DNA of 15,863 nucleotides from Sphingomonas sp. (GCA_025935515.1 JAICVC010000034.1:1-15863); one strand, 5' to 3'. Positions 1 to 7,286 are shown, counted from the first letter of the stretch. Made by a program: numbers and translations. Notes: generated by a model from the letters alone, not told the origin.

Positions 1-492
1 CGCCATCGCCTTCTGCATCCGCACGACGAGCGCCGCGCGAGCTTCGCCGCGCTGATAGCCGTAGCTGTCGGGAAGCACCGATCCTTCCGCGATGGTGGGC
101 GCTTGCCCGACCAGGTAGCGGTTGGCCGCGAGCTTCTCCTCGACGACGATCGACGGCATCCCTTCGGTGACGGTGATCAGCCGCTGGACCGGGCGCCCGT
201 GCTGCAGCAGGTCGAGGATCGCCGCGCCGCCCATGCCCTTGGGAATCTCGAACTCGCCGGCCTGGATCGGATCCTTGGACCCGAAGAGCCGGGCCATGAC
301 GCGGTAGGTCCGGCAATTTCCGGGAATGAGCTGCCTCTTCGCGAGGCCCGGACAAAGACGCGACAAGTTCGCGCCTTCTTCGACGACGATCGTCTGCGCG
401 GCTTTGGACCCTCCCGGCGCGATCCACAGGAAGTAACTGGCCGTCATGCCGGCCAGGATCAGCCATGCAATCACGAACTTGAGGCGGCTCAC
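1..492 (-). CDS. mltG: Endolytic transglycosylase MltG, N-terminal part (cut by window edge)
   Basis: This is the first 164 codons of a gene that runs off the left edge, so the catalytic region is mostly missing. The translation opens with a short cytoplasmic stretch and one membrane helix (about residues 5-22, FVIAWLILAGMTASYFLWI). Next come a LysM-like region containing VEEGANLSRL and the motif QAGEFEIPKGMGGAAILDLL, then LITVTEGMPSIVVEEKL, and finally VLPDSYGYQRGE near the cut. These match the YceG/MltG family, an inner-membrane lytic transglycosylase thought to cut nascent glycan strands and end their growth. The start is GTG, and its last two bases plus the next base form the fabF stop (GTGA overlap), which suggests translational coupling. 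The fabF-mltG order is common in alphaproteobacteria and other Gram-negatives. The assignment rests on the N-terminal half only. Confidence 0.88.
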   Translation of the reverse strand, partial: MSRLKFVIAWLILAGMTASYFLWIAPGGSKAAQTIVVEEGANLSRLCPGLAKRQLIPGNCRTYRVMARLFGSKDPIQAGEFEIPKGMGGAAILDLLQHGRPVQRLITVTEGMPSIVVEEKLAANRYLVGQAPTIAEGSVLPDSYGYQRGEARAALVVRMQKAMA

Positions 493-1748
493 ACTGCCTT
501 CATGATCAGCGAGGCGTTGGTGCCGCCGAAGCCGAAGCTGTTGTTGAGCACCGCGCGCACCGGCCGTTCCTTGGCCTTGTGGGGGACGAGATCGACCCCC
601 TCACAGCTCTCGCTCGGATTATCGAGGTTGAGCGTCGGCGGAACCACCTGGTCGCGCATCGCGAGGATGCAGAAGATGCTTTCGACCGCGCCCGCGCCGC
701 CGAGCAAATGGCCGATCGCCGACTTGGTCGAGCTCATCGACACATTGGCGATGGCGTTGCCGAACAAGCGGCGGACCGCGCCCAGCTCGAGCTCGTCGCC
801 GAGCGGGGTCGAGGTGCCGTGAGCGTTGATATAGTCGATGTCGGACGGCTGCATGCCCGACTTCCTGAGCGCCATCTCCATCGCCCGGTATCCGCCCGAG
901 CCCTCGGGGTGCGGCGCCGTCACGTGATAGGCGTCTCCGGAAAGGCCGTAGCCGACCACCTCGGCGTAGATCTTCGCGCCGCGCGCCTTGGCATGCTCAT
1001 ATTCCTCGAGCACCACAACTCCCGAGCCCTCGCCCATCACGAAGCCGTCGCGGTCCTTGTCATAGGGGCGGCTCGCCTTCTCCGGCTGGTCGTTGAAGTT
1101 GGTGCTGAGCGCGCGCGCCTGGGCAAAGCCGGCAATTCCGATCGGGCAGACAGTCGCTTCAGAGCCGCCTGCAAGCATGATGTCGGCGTCGCCGTCCTTG
1201 ATCATCCGCGCCGCGTCGCCGATGGAATGGGCCCCGGTCGAGCAGGCCGTGACGACTGCGTGGTTCGGTCCCATCAGGCCATATTTGATCGAGACCTGTC
1301 CCGAAATCAGGTTGATCAGTCGTCCGTGCACGAAGTGCGGGCTGACCCGGCCGGGCCCTTTCTCGTGCAGGACGAGGCTTTCCTTCTCGATCCCCGGCAA
1401 GCCGCCGATGCCCGAACCGATCGACACGCCGGCGCGAAGCCGGGTTTCATCGTTCATATCGGTGAGACCGGCGTCCTCGATCGCCTGGCCGGCGGCGTCG
1501 ATGCCGTAGATGATAAAATCGTCGACTTGGCGCTGAACCTTGTGGTCGACGCGCCTGTTGGGATCAAAGCCATATTCATGGTCGGCGGGCTTCACCTCGC
1601 AGGCGATCCGGCATTTCTGGTCGCTGGCGTCGAACTTGGTGATCGGGCCCGCGCCGCTCTTCGACGCGATGATGTTCTTCCAGCTGGTCTCGACGTCGCC
1701 GCCCAGCGGGGTGACGAGGCCAAGACCGGTGACGACGACACGGCGCAT
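489..1748 (-). CDS. fabF: Beta-ketoacyl-ACP synthase II (FabF)
   Basis: This 419-residue condensing enzyme extends acyl chains with malonyl-ACP in cytoplasmic type II fatty acid synthesis. The Cys-His-His catalytic set is complete: Cys169 in VVTACSTGAH, His310 in INAHGTSTPLGD and His347 in SAIGHLLGGAGA, with Lys342 between. The C-terminal NNSFGFGGTNAS glycine loop is also present. The length is normal for FabF. I chose the ATG at 1748 (MRRVVVTGLG) over in-frame starts up to 1778 because the family begins there and a GGAGAG ribosome-binding site lies just upstream. The gene follows acpP, which encodes its carrier protein, across a 127-bp gap holding inverted repeats, and it overlaps the mltG start by 4 nt. 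The KASII-type sequence and the acpP context favour FabF over FabB. Confidence 0.97.
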   Translation of the reverse strand: MRRVVVTGLGLVTPLGGDVETSWKNIIASKSGAGPITKFDASDQKCRIACEVKPADHEYGFDPNRRVDHKVQRQVDDFIIYGIDAAGQAIEDAGLTDMNDETRLRAGVSIGSGIGGLPGIEKESLVLHEKGPGRVSPHFVHGRLINLISGQVSIKYGLMGPNHAVVTACSTGAHSIGDAARMIKDGDADIMLAGGSEATVCPIGIAGFAQARALSTNFNDQPEKASRPYDKDRDGFVMGEGSGVVVLEEYEHAKARGAKIYAEVVGYGLSGDAYHVTAPHPEGSGGYRAMEMALRKSGMQPSDIDYINAHGTSTPLGDELELGAVRRLFGNAIANVSMSSTKSAIGHLLGGAGAVESIFCILAMRDQVVPPTLNLDNPSESCEGVDLVPHKAKERPVRAVLNNSFGFGGTNASLIMKAV

Positions 1749-1772
1749 CTGTCTCTCCGAATACATCAACAG

Positions 1773-1871
1773 GCCCAAACCCGTTTGGGCTGAGCCTGTC
1801 GAAGGTCTGTACTGTGTCTACGACGCCCTGAGAAGAAAAAGGCAGCCCTTCGACAGGCTCAGGGCGAACGG
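1773..1871. repeat. Paired REP-like inverted repeats between acpP and fabF
   Basis: Two 29-bp arms, 1781-1809 and the reverse complement of 1843-1871, match at 25 of 29 positions across a 33-bp loop. Both contain the core CTGAGCCTGTCGAAGG. The same core family (CCCTGAGCCTGTCGAAGGG) is a familiar dispersed palindrome in sphingomonad genomes; that part is recall, not a search. A second small palindrome, GCCCAAAC-CC-GTTTGGGC (1773-1790), overlaps the left arm and could compete with the long stem. The right arm ends just before the acpP stop codon at 1876-1878. The transcript could therefore fold into a hairpin right after acpP. No T-run follows it, so it is not a standard intrinsic terminator. 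A role in mRNA 3'-end protection or partial termination is an inference. Confidence 0.85.
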
Positions 1872-1875
1872 TGGA

Positions 1876-2112
1876 TCAGCCCTTGTTGGTGTCGATATAC
1901 TCGATCGCGTCGCGGACCGTCGTGATCTTCTCCGCTGCATCGTCGGGAATTTCCACGCCGAATTCTTCCTCGAAGGCCATGACCAGCTCGACGATGTCGA
2001 GGCTGTCGGCGCCGAGATCGTCGATGAAGCTCGCATCCTCGGTCACCTTGTCGGCTTCGACGCCGAGATGTTCGACGACGATCTTCTTCACCCGATCGGC
2101 AGTCTCGCTCAT
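1876..2112 (-). CDS. acpP: Acyl carrier protein
   Basis: This 78-residue acidic helical protein carries growing acyl chains on a phosphopantetheine arm. Ser37 in the motif GADSLDIVELVMAFEEEF is the attachment site, and the protein ends in IEYIDTNKG, typical of AcpP. I chose the ATG at 2112 (MSETADRVKK) because it gives the normal ACP length and has a strong GGAGGAA ribosome-binding site at 2120-2126, seven bases away. Longer in-frame starts up to 2349 lack family support and would run back over the neighbouring divergent gene. It is the first gene of the acpP-fabF-mltG unit. FabF uses it directly, and ACP is normally needed in much larger amounts than FabF, which makes the hairpin just downstream notable. 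Confidence 0.97.
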   Translation of the reverse strand: MSETADRVKKIVVEHLGVEADKVTEDASFIDDLGADSLDIVELVMAFEEEFGVEIPDDAAEKITTVRDAIEYIDTNKG

Positions 2113-2143
2113 GTGGGGCTTCCTCCGTTTTGCTTTTGTGGCA

Positions 2144-2172
2144 GCCCTAGCGATGCACTTGGGTGGCCGCAA
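2144..2172 (-). promoter_or_regulatory. Possible acpP promoter
   Basis: On the minus strand, a TTGCGG hexamer (2167-2172) and a TAGGGC hexamer (2144-2149) are 17 bp apart, about 30 bases before the acpP start. The spacing is right for a housekeeping sigma factor, but the -10 matches poorly. The divergent intergenic region (2113-2210) must hold the acpP promoter somewhere, and this is the best candidate I see. Confidence 0.3.
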
Positions 2173-2210
2173 GTGGCGGGCGGACACGCTCCGAGCTACC
2201 ACTCGTATGC

Positions 2211-2669
2211 ATGAAGTACCGCTTCCTAACGCCGGGCGAGATCGAAATGGCGCAGTCGATCTTCGGCGACGCAATCGATTATTCGAAAGTCCGGTTGTTC
2301 GAAGGCAAATGGTGGCCCTTGCAGCCGCGGCGGTCGGCAATGGCGCCAATGGGCGACATCTGGTTCCATCCCGACGGCGGCGGCTGGTCCGAAGATTTCT
2401 CGCGCGAGCCGCTCAGCCGGCAGGGATTCTTCATCCACGAACTGACGCACGTCTGGCAGACGCAAAAGGGCGGGCGCTTCTACCTCCCGCTGATGCGACA
2501 CCCCTTCTGCCGCTACGCTTATGATCTCAAGGCCGGGAAGCCGTTCGACCGATACGGGCTCGAACAGCAGGCGGAAATCGTCCGGCACCGCTTCCTCGCC
2601 GATCGCGGCGCAGGCGCAACGGTCCCTCCCCGAGACCTGCTGCCATTCGACAAGCTCAACATCGTGTAA
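2211..2669 (+). CDS. Small HExxH zincin-like protein ('vgr-related' family)
   Basis: This 152-residue protein has no signal peptide. The most telling motif is HELTHVWQ (His76, Glu77, His80), a zinc-metallopeptidase signature. The later helix YGLEQQAEIVRHRF offers Glu118 or Glu122 as a possible third zinc ligand. The N-terminal FGDAIDYSKVRLFEGKWWP and MAPMGDIWFHP resemble proteins annotated as 'vgr related protein' in sphingomonads. Their layout recalls the DUF4157/eCIS-core zincin domain, where HELTHVxQ also occurs; this family link is from memory. The ATG at 2211 gives the recognisable N-terminus MKYRFLTPGEI, but no clear ribosome-binding site precedes it. A GTG at 2163 would add 16 residues. 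It is divergent from acpP and stands alone: no VgrG, tape-measure or toxin genes are nearby. The substrate is unknown. Confidence 0.75.
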   Translation: MKYRFLTPGEIEMAQSIFGDAIDYSKVRLFEGKWWPLQPRRSAMAPMGDIWFHPDGGGWSEDFSREPLSRQGFFIHELTHVWQTQKGGRFYLPLMRHPFCRYAYDLKAGKPFDRYGLEQQAEIVRHRFLADRGAGATVPPRDLLPFDKLNIV

Positions 2670-2769
2670 CAATCCTGCAACAGGCGCGGCGGGAAAGCGA
2701 CGCGATTGCCGCCATGCTCTTCCAGACCGGCCGCGGTTTCGGGCATATCGTGCCGGACGCACAATAAAT

Positions 2770-2775
2770 GGGGGA
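2770..2775 (+). promoter_or_regulatory. Ribosome-binding site that decides the receptor start
   Basis: The GGGGGA at 2770-2775 sits four bases before the ATG at 2780. The alternative in-frame ATG at 2768 is preceded only by an A-rich stretch (ACAATAA) and would add four residues ahead of the signal peptide. This supports 2780 as the true start. Confidence 0.6.
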
Positions 2776-2779
2776 AATC

Positions 2780-5485
2780 ATGCGCGCTTCGGCAGCCTTG
2801 CTCATCGGCACATCCATGCTTGCGGTGGCTTCGCCCGCAGTCGCGGCACAAACGCAGCAGGAAGCGGCCGCCCAGGCCGCCAACCCGCAGCCGGGCACCC
2901 AGCCGAGGCAAATCGAAGAGGGCGCGATCATCGTCACTGCGACCAAGCGCGCCTCGACGGTCCAGGACGTCCCTTTCTCGGTCAACGCGCAAACGCAGGC
3001 CGACATCCAGCGCGCCAATGCCCAGACCATCGAGGACATCAGCCGCAACGTCGCCGGCCTCACCGTCCAGAACCTCGGCCCGGGTCAGAGCCAGGTGTCG
3101 GTCCGCGGCGTCTCGGCCGGCCAGATCGTTCGCGACCAGCCGGGCGTCAAGGAGCAGGTCGGCATCTACCTCGACGAAAGCGTGATCTCGCTGTCGCTGT
3201 TCACCCCGGACTTCGACCTGTTCGATCTCAATCGTGTAGAGACCCTGCGCGGGCCGCAGGGCACTTTGTTCGGGTCGGGGTCGGTCGGCGGCACGATCCG
3301 CTACATCACCAATCAACCGAGGCTCGAGCGGTTCGAAGGTCTGGCCGAGGCGGGGCTTAGCGTCGCCGAAGGCGGTGACATTGGATATGACGCAAAGGCC
3401 GCGCTCAACATCCCGATCAGCAACGTCGCCGCGGTTCGCGGCGTGCTCTATTACTCCCACTTCCCCGGGTTCATCGATTCCGTCGGTCCCTACAGCAAGA
3501 AGAACGTCAATGACGGCCAGCGCTATGGCGGTCGCCTGTCCTTACTGCTGCAGCCCAATGACAGCCTGAAGATCACGCCGCGCTTGGTGTGGCAGCGGGC
3601 CAGCGCCAACGGCTTCAACCGCGAGGAATTCTACAACCTCTTCGACAATCAGTTCGTGAGCGCGCCGTCGGGAACCGATCTCGGCAAGCGCAAGCAATAT
3701 CTGCTGTTCGGAGAACGGTTTCGCGACCAGACCTATCTGACCGACATTACGGCGAGCTATGATTTCGGGCCGGCGGAACTGACCTCCGTCAGCAGCTACA
3801 TGCACCGTGACATTCTCGTCAGCCGCGATGCTTCGGCGTTGACGGGATCGGTGACGGTCAGCTTCGCCAGCGCCTTCCTCGCCGACGACCCGACACGGTC
3901 GAATCTCATCGCCGCGCAGACCGCCCTTCCGTCGAACCTGCGCGACACGACCGGGCTCGATCAGTTCACCCAGGAGCTGCGGCTTGCCTCAACGGGCAAC
4001 GGCCCGTTCCAGTGGGTGTTCGGAGGCTTCTACAGCCATGTCGAGCGCGAATATCACCAGCGGCTGCCCACCCCGGGCTATGACGTCGCGGCCAACCTGT
4101 TCCTGGAGGAGCTTTGCTTCGACCAGCCGCAAGCAAGTGCAACGTGCCGCGTCAACAATCCGATCGTGGCCAACCGCATTCCGTTCACGACCGCCGATCG
4201 GGCGATCTCGAACGGCTTCCCGCTGAACTCTCCCTACAACGCCGACCTCCCCTATGTGATCAAGCAGAAGGCACTGTTCGGCGAGGCGAGCTACAAGTTC
4301 AACCAGTTCAAGATCACCGCCGGCGGTCGCTGGTACGACTTCAAGGAGCGCCGCAACTTCATCTCCGGAGGGATCTTCTCGAACGGCGACACGCGTATCG
4401 GTGACCGGACGAAATCCAACGGCTTCAGCCCGCGCGGCATCCTGAGCTGGGAGCCGAACCGGAACCTCAGCGTGAACGCGCAGGTCGCCAAGGGCTTCCG
4501 CTTGGGCGGCATCAACGATCCGCTCAACCTGCCGATCTGCACCGCCGCGGACCGGGCAATATACGGTCCATTCACTTCCGCGACCTACAAGGACGAAACG
4601 CTTTGGAACTATGAGGCCGGGGTCAAATATTCCCGACGCGGCATCACCTTCAACGCCGCCGCCTTCCACAACGAGATCAGGAACCTGCAGGTAACGGTCG
4701 ACGCCGGCAGCTGCTCGTCGCGCCTGGTCTTCAACGTTCCGAAGGCGCACACGACAGGTGTTGAAGCCGAATTTTCGGCACGCCCGCTTCCAGGACTCGA
4801 TGTGTCGCTGGCGGGGAGCGTGATCAGCTCCGAGTTCGATTCGACCATCGACAACCCGATCCTGGCGACGAGGACCGGCATCCGCGACGGGAACCGCCTC
4901 CCGACCGTCCCCAAGTACCAGGTCGCGCTCTCGGCAACATACGGCCAGCGCTTCAATTCGGCCGCCGATTGGTACGTCAACGGCAGCGTCCAGCGAGTCG
5001 GCAACCGCTTCACCCAGCCAGGCGACCAGGAGCCGGGCGCGGGCATCTTCGATTCGCTCTTCTTTGATCCACGGACTGGCGCCTTCGGAAGTCGCCCGAA
5101 CACCAACTTCGGCTCGCTGAAGCTCCCGGCCTACACACTGGTCAATCTGTCGGCAGGGCTGAAGTGGGATAACGGCTGGGAAACCGTTGCCTATGTGAAA
5201 AACCTGTTCGATGCCGATCCCAAGCTGTCGCTCGACCGCGAGCGCGGCGGCCGCGCGCGGCTCGGCTACAACATCGGGCAACCGCGGATCATCGGGCTGA
5301 CCGTGCGCAAGAGCTTCGGCCAGTCGACCTACGCTCCGCCGCCGCCAGTCGTCGTTCCTCCGCCGCCACCGCCCGCGACCCAGACCTGCGCGGACGGGTC
5401 GGTGATCGACGCCGCGGCAACCTGCCCCGCCCCGCCGCCGCCGCCTCCACCGCCGCCTCCGGCGCCGAGCGGCGAACGCGGCTAA
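2780..5485 (+). CDS. TonB-dependent outer-membrane receptor with proline-rich C-terminal tail
   Basis: This 901-residue outer-membrane importer would be energised by TonB-ExbBD. A signal peptide covers about residues 1-23 (MRASAALLIG...SPAVAA). A TonB-box-like segment, EEGAIIVTATKR, is at about 46-57. The plug domain runs to about residue 180 and contains QVSVRGVS and RVETLRGPQGTLFGSGSVGG. The rest is a beta-barrel, with GFRLGGIN and YEAGVKYS repeats and a closing strand IIGLTVRKSF. Barrels normally end at that Phe (here F846). This one continues for 55 residues as proline runs around two cysteines, C870 and C882 (TCADGSVIDAAATC). The ligand cannot be read from the sequence: the family includes siderophore, cobalamin, sugar and aromatic-compound importers, and no siderophore or sugar genes are adjacent. 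The next gene, 11 bp downstream, encodes an exported-looking flavo-oxidase that may act on the imported compound. Confidence 0.93.
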   Translation: MRASAALLIGTSMLAVASPAVAAQTQQEAAAQAANPQPGTQPRQIEEGAIIVTATKRASTVQDVPFSVNAQTQADIQRANAQTIEDISRNVAGLTVQNLGPGQSQVSVRGVSAGQIVRDQPGVKEQVGIYLDESVISLSLFTPDFDLFDLNRVETLRGPQGTLFGSGSVGGTIRYITNQPRLERFEGLAEAGLSVAEGGDIGYDAKAALNIPISNVAAVRGVLYYSHFPGFIDSVGPYSKKNVNDGQRYGGRLSLLLQPNDSLKITPRLVWQRASANGFNREEFYNLFDNQFVSAPSGTDLGKRKQYLLFGERFRDQTYLTDITASYDFGPAELTSVSSYMHRDILVSRDASALTGSVTVSFASAFLADDPTRSNLIAAQTALPSNLRDTTGLDQFTQELRLASTGNGPFQWVFGGFYSHVEREYHQRLPTPGYDVAANLFLEELCFDQPQASATCRVNNPIVANRIPFTTADRAISNGFPLNSPYNADLPYVIKQKALFGEASYKFNQFKITAGGRWYDFKERRNFISGGIFSNGDTRIGDRTKSNGFSPRGILSWEPNRNLSVNAQVAKGFRLGGINDPLNLPICTAADRAIYGPFTSATYKDETLWNYEAGVKYSRRGITFNAAAFHNEIRNLQVTVDAGSCSSRLVFNVPKAHTTGVEAEFSARPLPGLDVSLAGSVISSEFDSTIDNPILATRTGIRDGNRLPTVPKYQVALSATYGQRFNSAADWYVNGSVQRVGNRFTQPGDQEPGAGIFDSLFFDPRTGAFGSRPNTNFGSLKLPAYTLVNLSAGLKWDNGWETVAYVKNLFDADPKLSLDRERGGRARLGYNIGQPRIIGLTVRKSFGQSTYAPPPPVVVPPPPPPATQTCADGSVIDAAATCPAPPPPPPPPPPAPSGERG
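5336..5470 (+). repeat. Low-complexity CCN (proline codon) tract in the receptor tail
   Basis: Two runs of CCG/CCT/CCA codons encode PPPP-VVV-PPPPPP and a longer ten-proline run, separated by the TCADGSVIDAAATC segment. The triplet repeats are in frame, so slippage here would change tail length in whole residues rather than break the gene. Confidence 0.8.
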
Positions 5486-5496
5486 ACGCGAGGCCA

Positions 5497-6741
5497 GTGG
5501 CGATCGTGCCGGTAACGCGCCGCTCGCTCCTCATCGGAGCGGGCGGCGCTGCCGTTTCTGAGCTAATGGCGGCGCCGATGACCAGGAAAAACGGAGAAAG
5601 GATCGCGATCGTCGGCGCCGGCGTGTTCGGGGCCTGGACCGCCCAACATCTCCAGCAACAGGGCCACCAGGTCACCTTGATCGATGCCTGGGGCCCGGCG
5701 CACAGCCGCGCCTCCTCCGGGGGCGAATCCCGCCTGACCCGCGCCGCCTACGGCAAGGACGCGACCTACACCCGCATGGCCGCGGAATCGCTGCCCCAAT
5801 GGAAAGCACTGAGCGCGATTTCAGGACTGCCGATCCTGGTCCAATGCGGGGTCCTGTTCTTCTTCCCCACCGAGGAACCCTACGTCCAGGAGAGCATCGC
5901 CGCGCACAAGCAAATTGGCCTGCCGACCGAAGTGCTCGACCAGCGCGAGATGGCGCGGCGCTTCCCGATGATCGACTTCGACGGGATCCGGGTCGGGCTC
6001 CATGAGCCGAGCTTCGGGGCGTTGATGGCGCGGCGCTCGGTGCTGACGCTGGTTGACCGGTTCGTGAAGGCGGGCGGTTCCTACACCAAGGGGTTTGTCC
6101 AGCCGCCGGGCCGCGACGCTGGTCGCCTGAGCGAAATACGCCTGGCATCGGGGGAGCGGATCGAGGCGGACCGGTTCGTTTTCGCCGCCGGGCCGTGGCT
6201 TCCGAAGCTGTTTCCGGACGTCATCGGTCCCCGCATCCTGCCGACCCGGCAGGAGGTGTTCTATTTCGCGGCGCCGCCTGGAGACCGCCGCTTCTTGCCC
6301 GGAGCAATGCCCGGCTGGGCCGATTTCAACGGCGGCGACATCTTCTACGGCTTTCCCGATCTCGAGACGCGCGGCGTCAAGATGGCTCACGACCAGCATG
6401 GCGTCGAAGTCGATCCCGACACGCATAGCCGGCGTCCGACCGATGCCGCGCTCGCCGAGGTCGTCGCCTTCCGTGACCGACGCTTCCCGGCGCTGCGCGG
6501 CGCTCCGCTGACCGGCGCCGAAGTCTGCCAGTATGAGAACAGCTCGAACGGCGATTTCCTGATCGACCTGCACCCGAGTTGGCCGAACGTCCTGTTGCTC
6601 GGCGGCGGTTCGGGCCATGGCTTCAAGCACGGTCCCGAAGTCGGCCGCTACGCCGCCGCGCGACTGCTGGGTTCAGCGAAGGTCGAACCGCGGTTCAGCC
6701 TCGCCAGCAAGAGCGAGAGCCACCACCGCGAGGTCCACTAG
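5497..6741 (+). CDS. FAD-dependent amine/amino-acid oxidase, sarcosine/N-methyltryptophan oxidase type, with Tat-like leader
   Basis: This 414-residue flavoprotein belongs to the DAO family. Relatives oxidise secondary amines such as sarcosine, N-methyltryptophan, pipecolate or fructosyl amino acids, using oxygen and releasing hydrogen peroxide. The N-terminus TRRSLLIGAGGAA (residues 7-19) looks like a twin-arginine export signal. The Rossmann motif IVGAGVFG follows at 38-45, then SSGGESRLTRAAY, similar to the active-site loop of monomeric sarcosine oxidase. Cys344 in EVCQYENSS sits where that family attaches FAD covalently, and GSGHGFKHGPEVG closes the fold. The start is uncertain. GTG 5497 has a GAGG only three bases upstream, GTG 5506 is also possible, and ATG 5566 or 5578 would remove the leader and give a cytosolic enzyme. 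It begins 11 bp after the receptor stop, so the two are probably co-transcribed. Its stop overlaps the convergent grpE stop. The exact substrate is unknown. Confidence 0.88.
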   Translation: MAIVPVTRRSLLIGAGGAAVSELMAAPMTRKNGERIAIVGAGVFGAWTAQHLQQQGHQVTLIDAWGPAHSRASSGGESRLTRAAYGKDATYTRMAAESLPQWKALSAISGLPILVQCGVLFFFPTEEPYVQESIAAHKQIGLPTEVLDQREMARRFPMIDFDGIRVGLHEPSFGALMARRSVLTLVDRFVKAGGSYTKGFVQPPGRDAGRLSEIRLASGERIEADRFVFAAGPWLPKLFPDVIGPRILPTRQEVFYFAAPPGDRRFLPGAMPGWADFNGGDIFYGFPDLETRGVKMAHDQHGVEVDPDTHSRRPTDAALAEVVAFRDRRFPALRGAPLTGAEVCQYENSSNGDFLIDLHPSWPNVLLLGGGSGHGFKHGPEVGRYAAARLLGSAKVEPRFSLASKSESHHREVH

Positions 6742-7286
6742 CCGGGCTTTTTCGCCACCGCGACCAGCGCCGGGCGCAACAGCCGGTCCTTCATCATGTA
6801 GCCGGTCTGCATCTCCTCGACGATCGTTCCCGGCTCCTCGTCGCTCGGCATCTCGATCATCGCCTGATGGCGGTGCGGGTCGAGCGGCTCGCCGATCGAC
6901 TTGATGCGGGTGACGCCATTGCGCTGAAACACCGCGTCGAGCTCGCGCGACGTCGCCTCGATCCCGGCCAGGAACTGCGCCGCGGTCTTGTCGGCGCGAA
7001 GCTCGTCGCTGACCGCGGCCAGCGCGCGGTCGAGATGGTCCTTGATTGCCAGCATGTCGCGGGCGAAGCCGGCCGCGGCATAGCTCGTCGATTGCTGCAG
7101 CTCCTGCTCCAGCCGCCGCCGCACGTTCTGCGTCTCCGCCGCCGCGTAAAGCGCCTTCGACTTCGCTTCCTCGAGCTGCTCTTCGAGCTCGGCGATGCGA
7201 TCGTGCTCGGCGACTTCGGGCGCGCCTTCCGCGGTTTCGTGCCGGATTTCCTCGGCTTCCTCGTGCAGCTTTTCGTTCTCGATCAT
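6738..7286 (-). CDS. grpE: Nucleotide exchange factor GrpE
   Basis: GrpE is the cytoplasmic partner of DnaK and drives ADP release in the Hsp70 cycle. The 182-residue product has an acidic N-terminus and a long coiled coil (about residues 28-70, containing IAELEEQLEEAKSKAL). The central DMLAIKDHLDRAL follows, and then the C-terminal beta domain with HQAMIEMPSDEEPGTIVEEM and GYMMKDRLLRPALVAVAK, the family signature. The start ATG overlaps the hrcA stop as ATGA (7283-7286), so the two are translationally coupled. No dnaK or dnaJ follows; on the other side a convergent oxidase gene shares the CTAG stop bases at 6738-6741. Confidence 0.97.
   Translation of the reverse strand: MIENEKLHEEAEEIRHETAEGAPEVAEHDRIAELEEQLEEAKSKALYAAAETQNVRRRLEQELQQSTSYAAAGFARDMLAIKDHLDRALAAVSDELRADKTAAQFLAGIEATSRELDAVFQRNGVTRIKSIGEPLDPHRHQAMIEMPSDEEPGTIVEEMQTGYMMKDRLLRPALVAVAKKPG

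Noticed and set aside
579..1793. Long plus-strand reading frame (404 codons) opposite fabF
   Set aside because: It is antisense to a clearly conserved FabF, is rich in Arg/Ala/Asp as expected for GC-rich shadow frames, and has no family motif.
2670..2767. Promoter or operator (for example a Fur box) ahead of the TonB-dependent receptor
   Set aside because: The spacer shows no Fur-like inverted repeat and no convincing -35/-10 pair. Only the ribosome-binding site is clear.
3989..5281. Long minus-strand reading frame (430 codons) opposite the TonB-dependent receptor
   Set aside because: It is a shadow of the receptor's codon bias, with no ribosome-binding site, domains or signal peptide.
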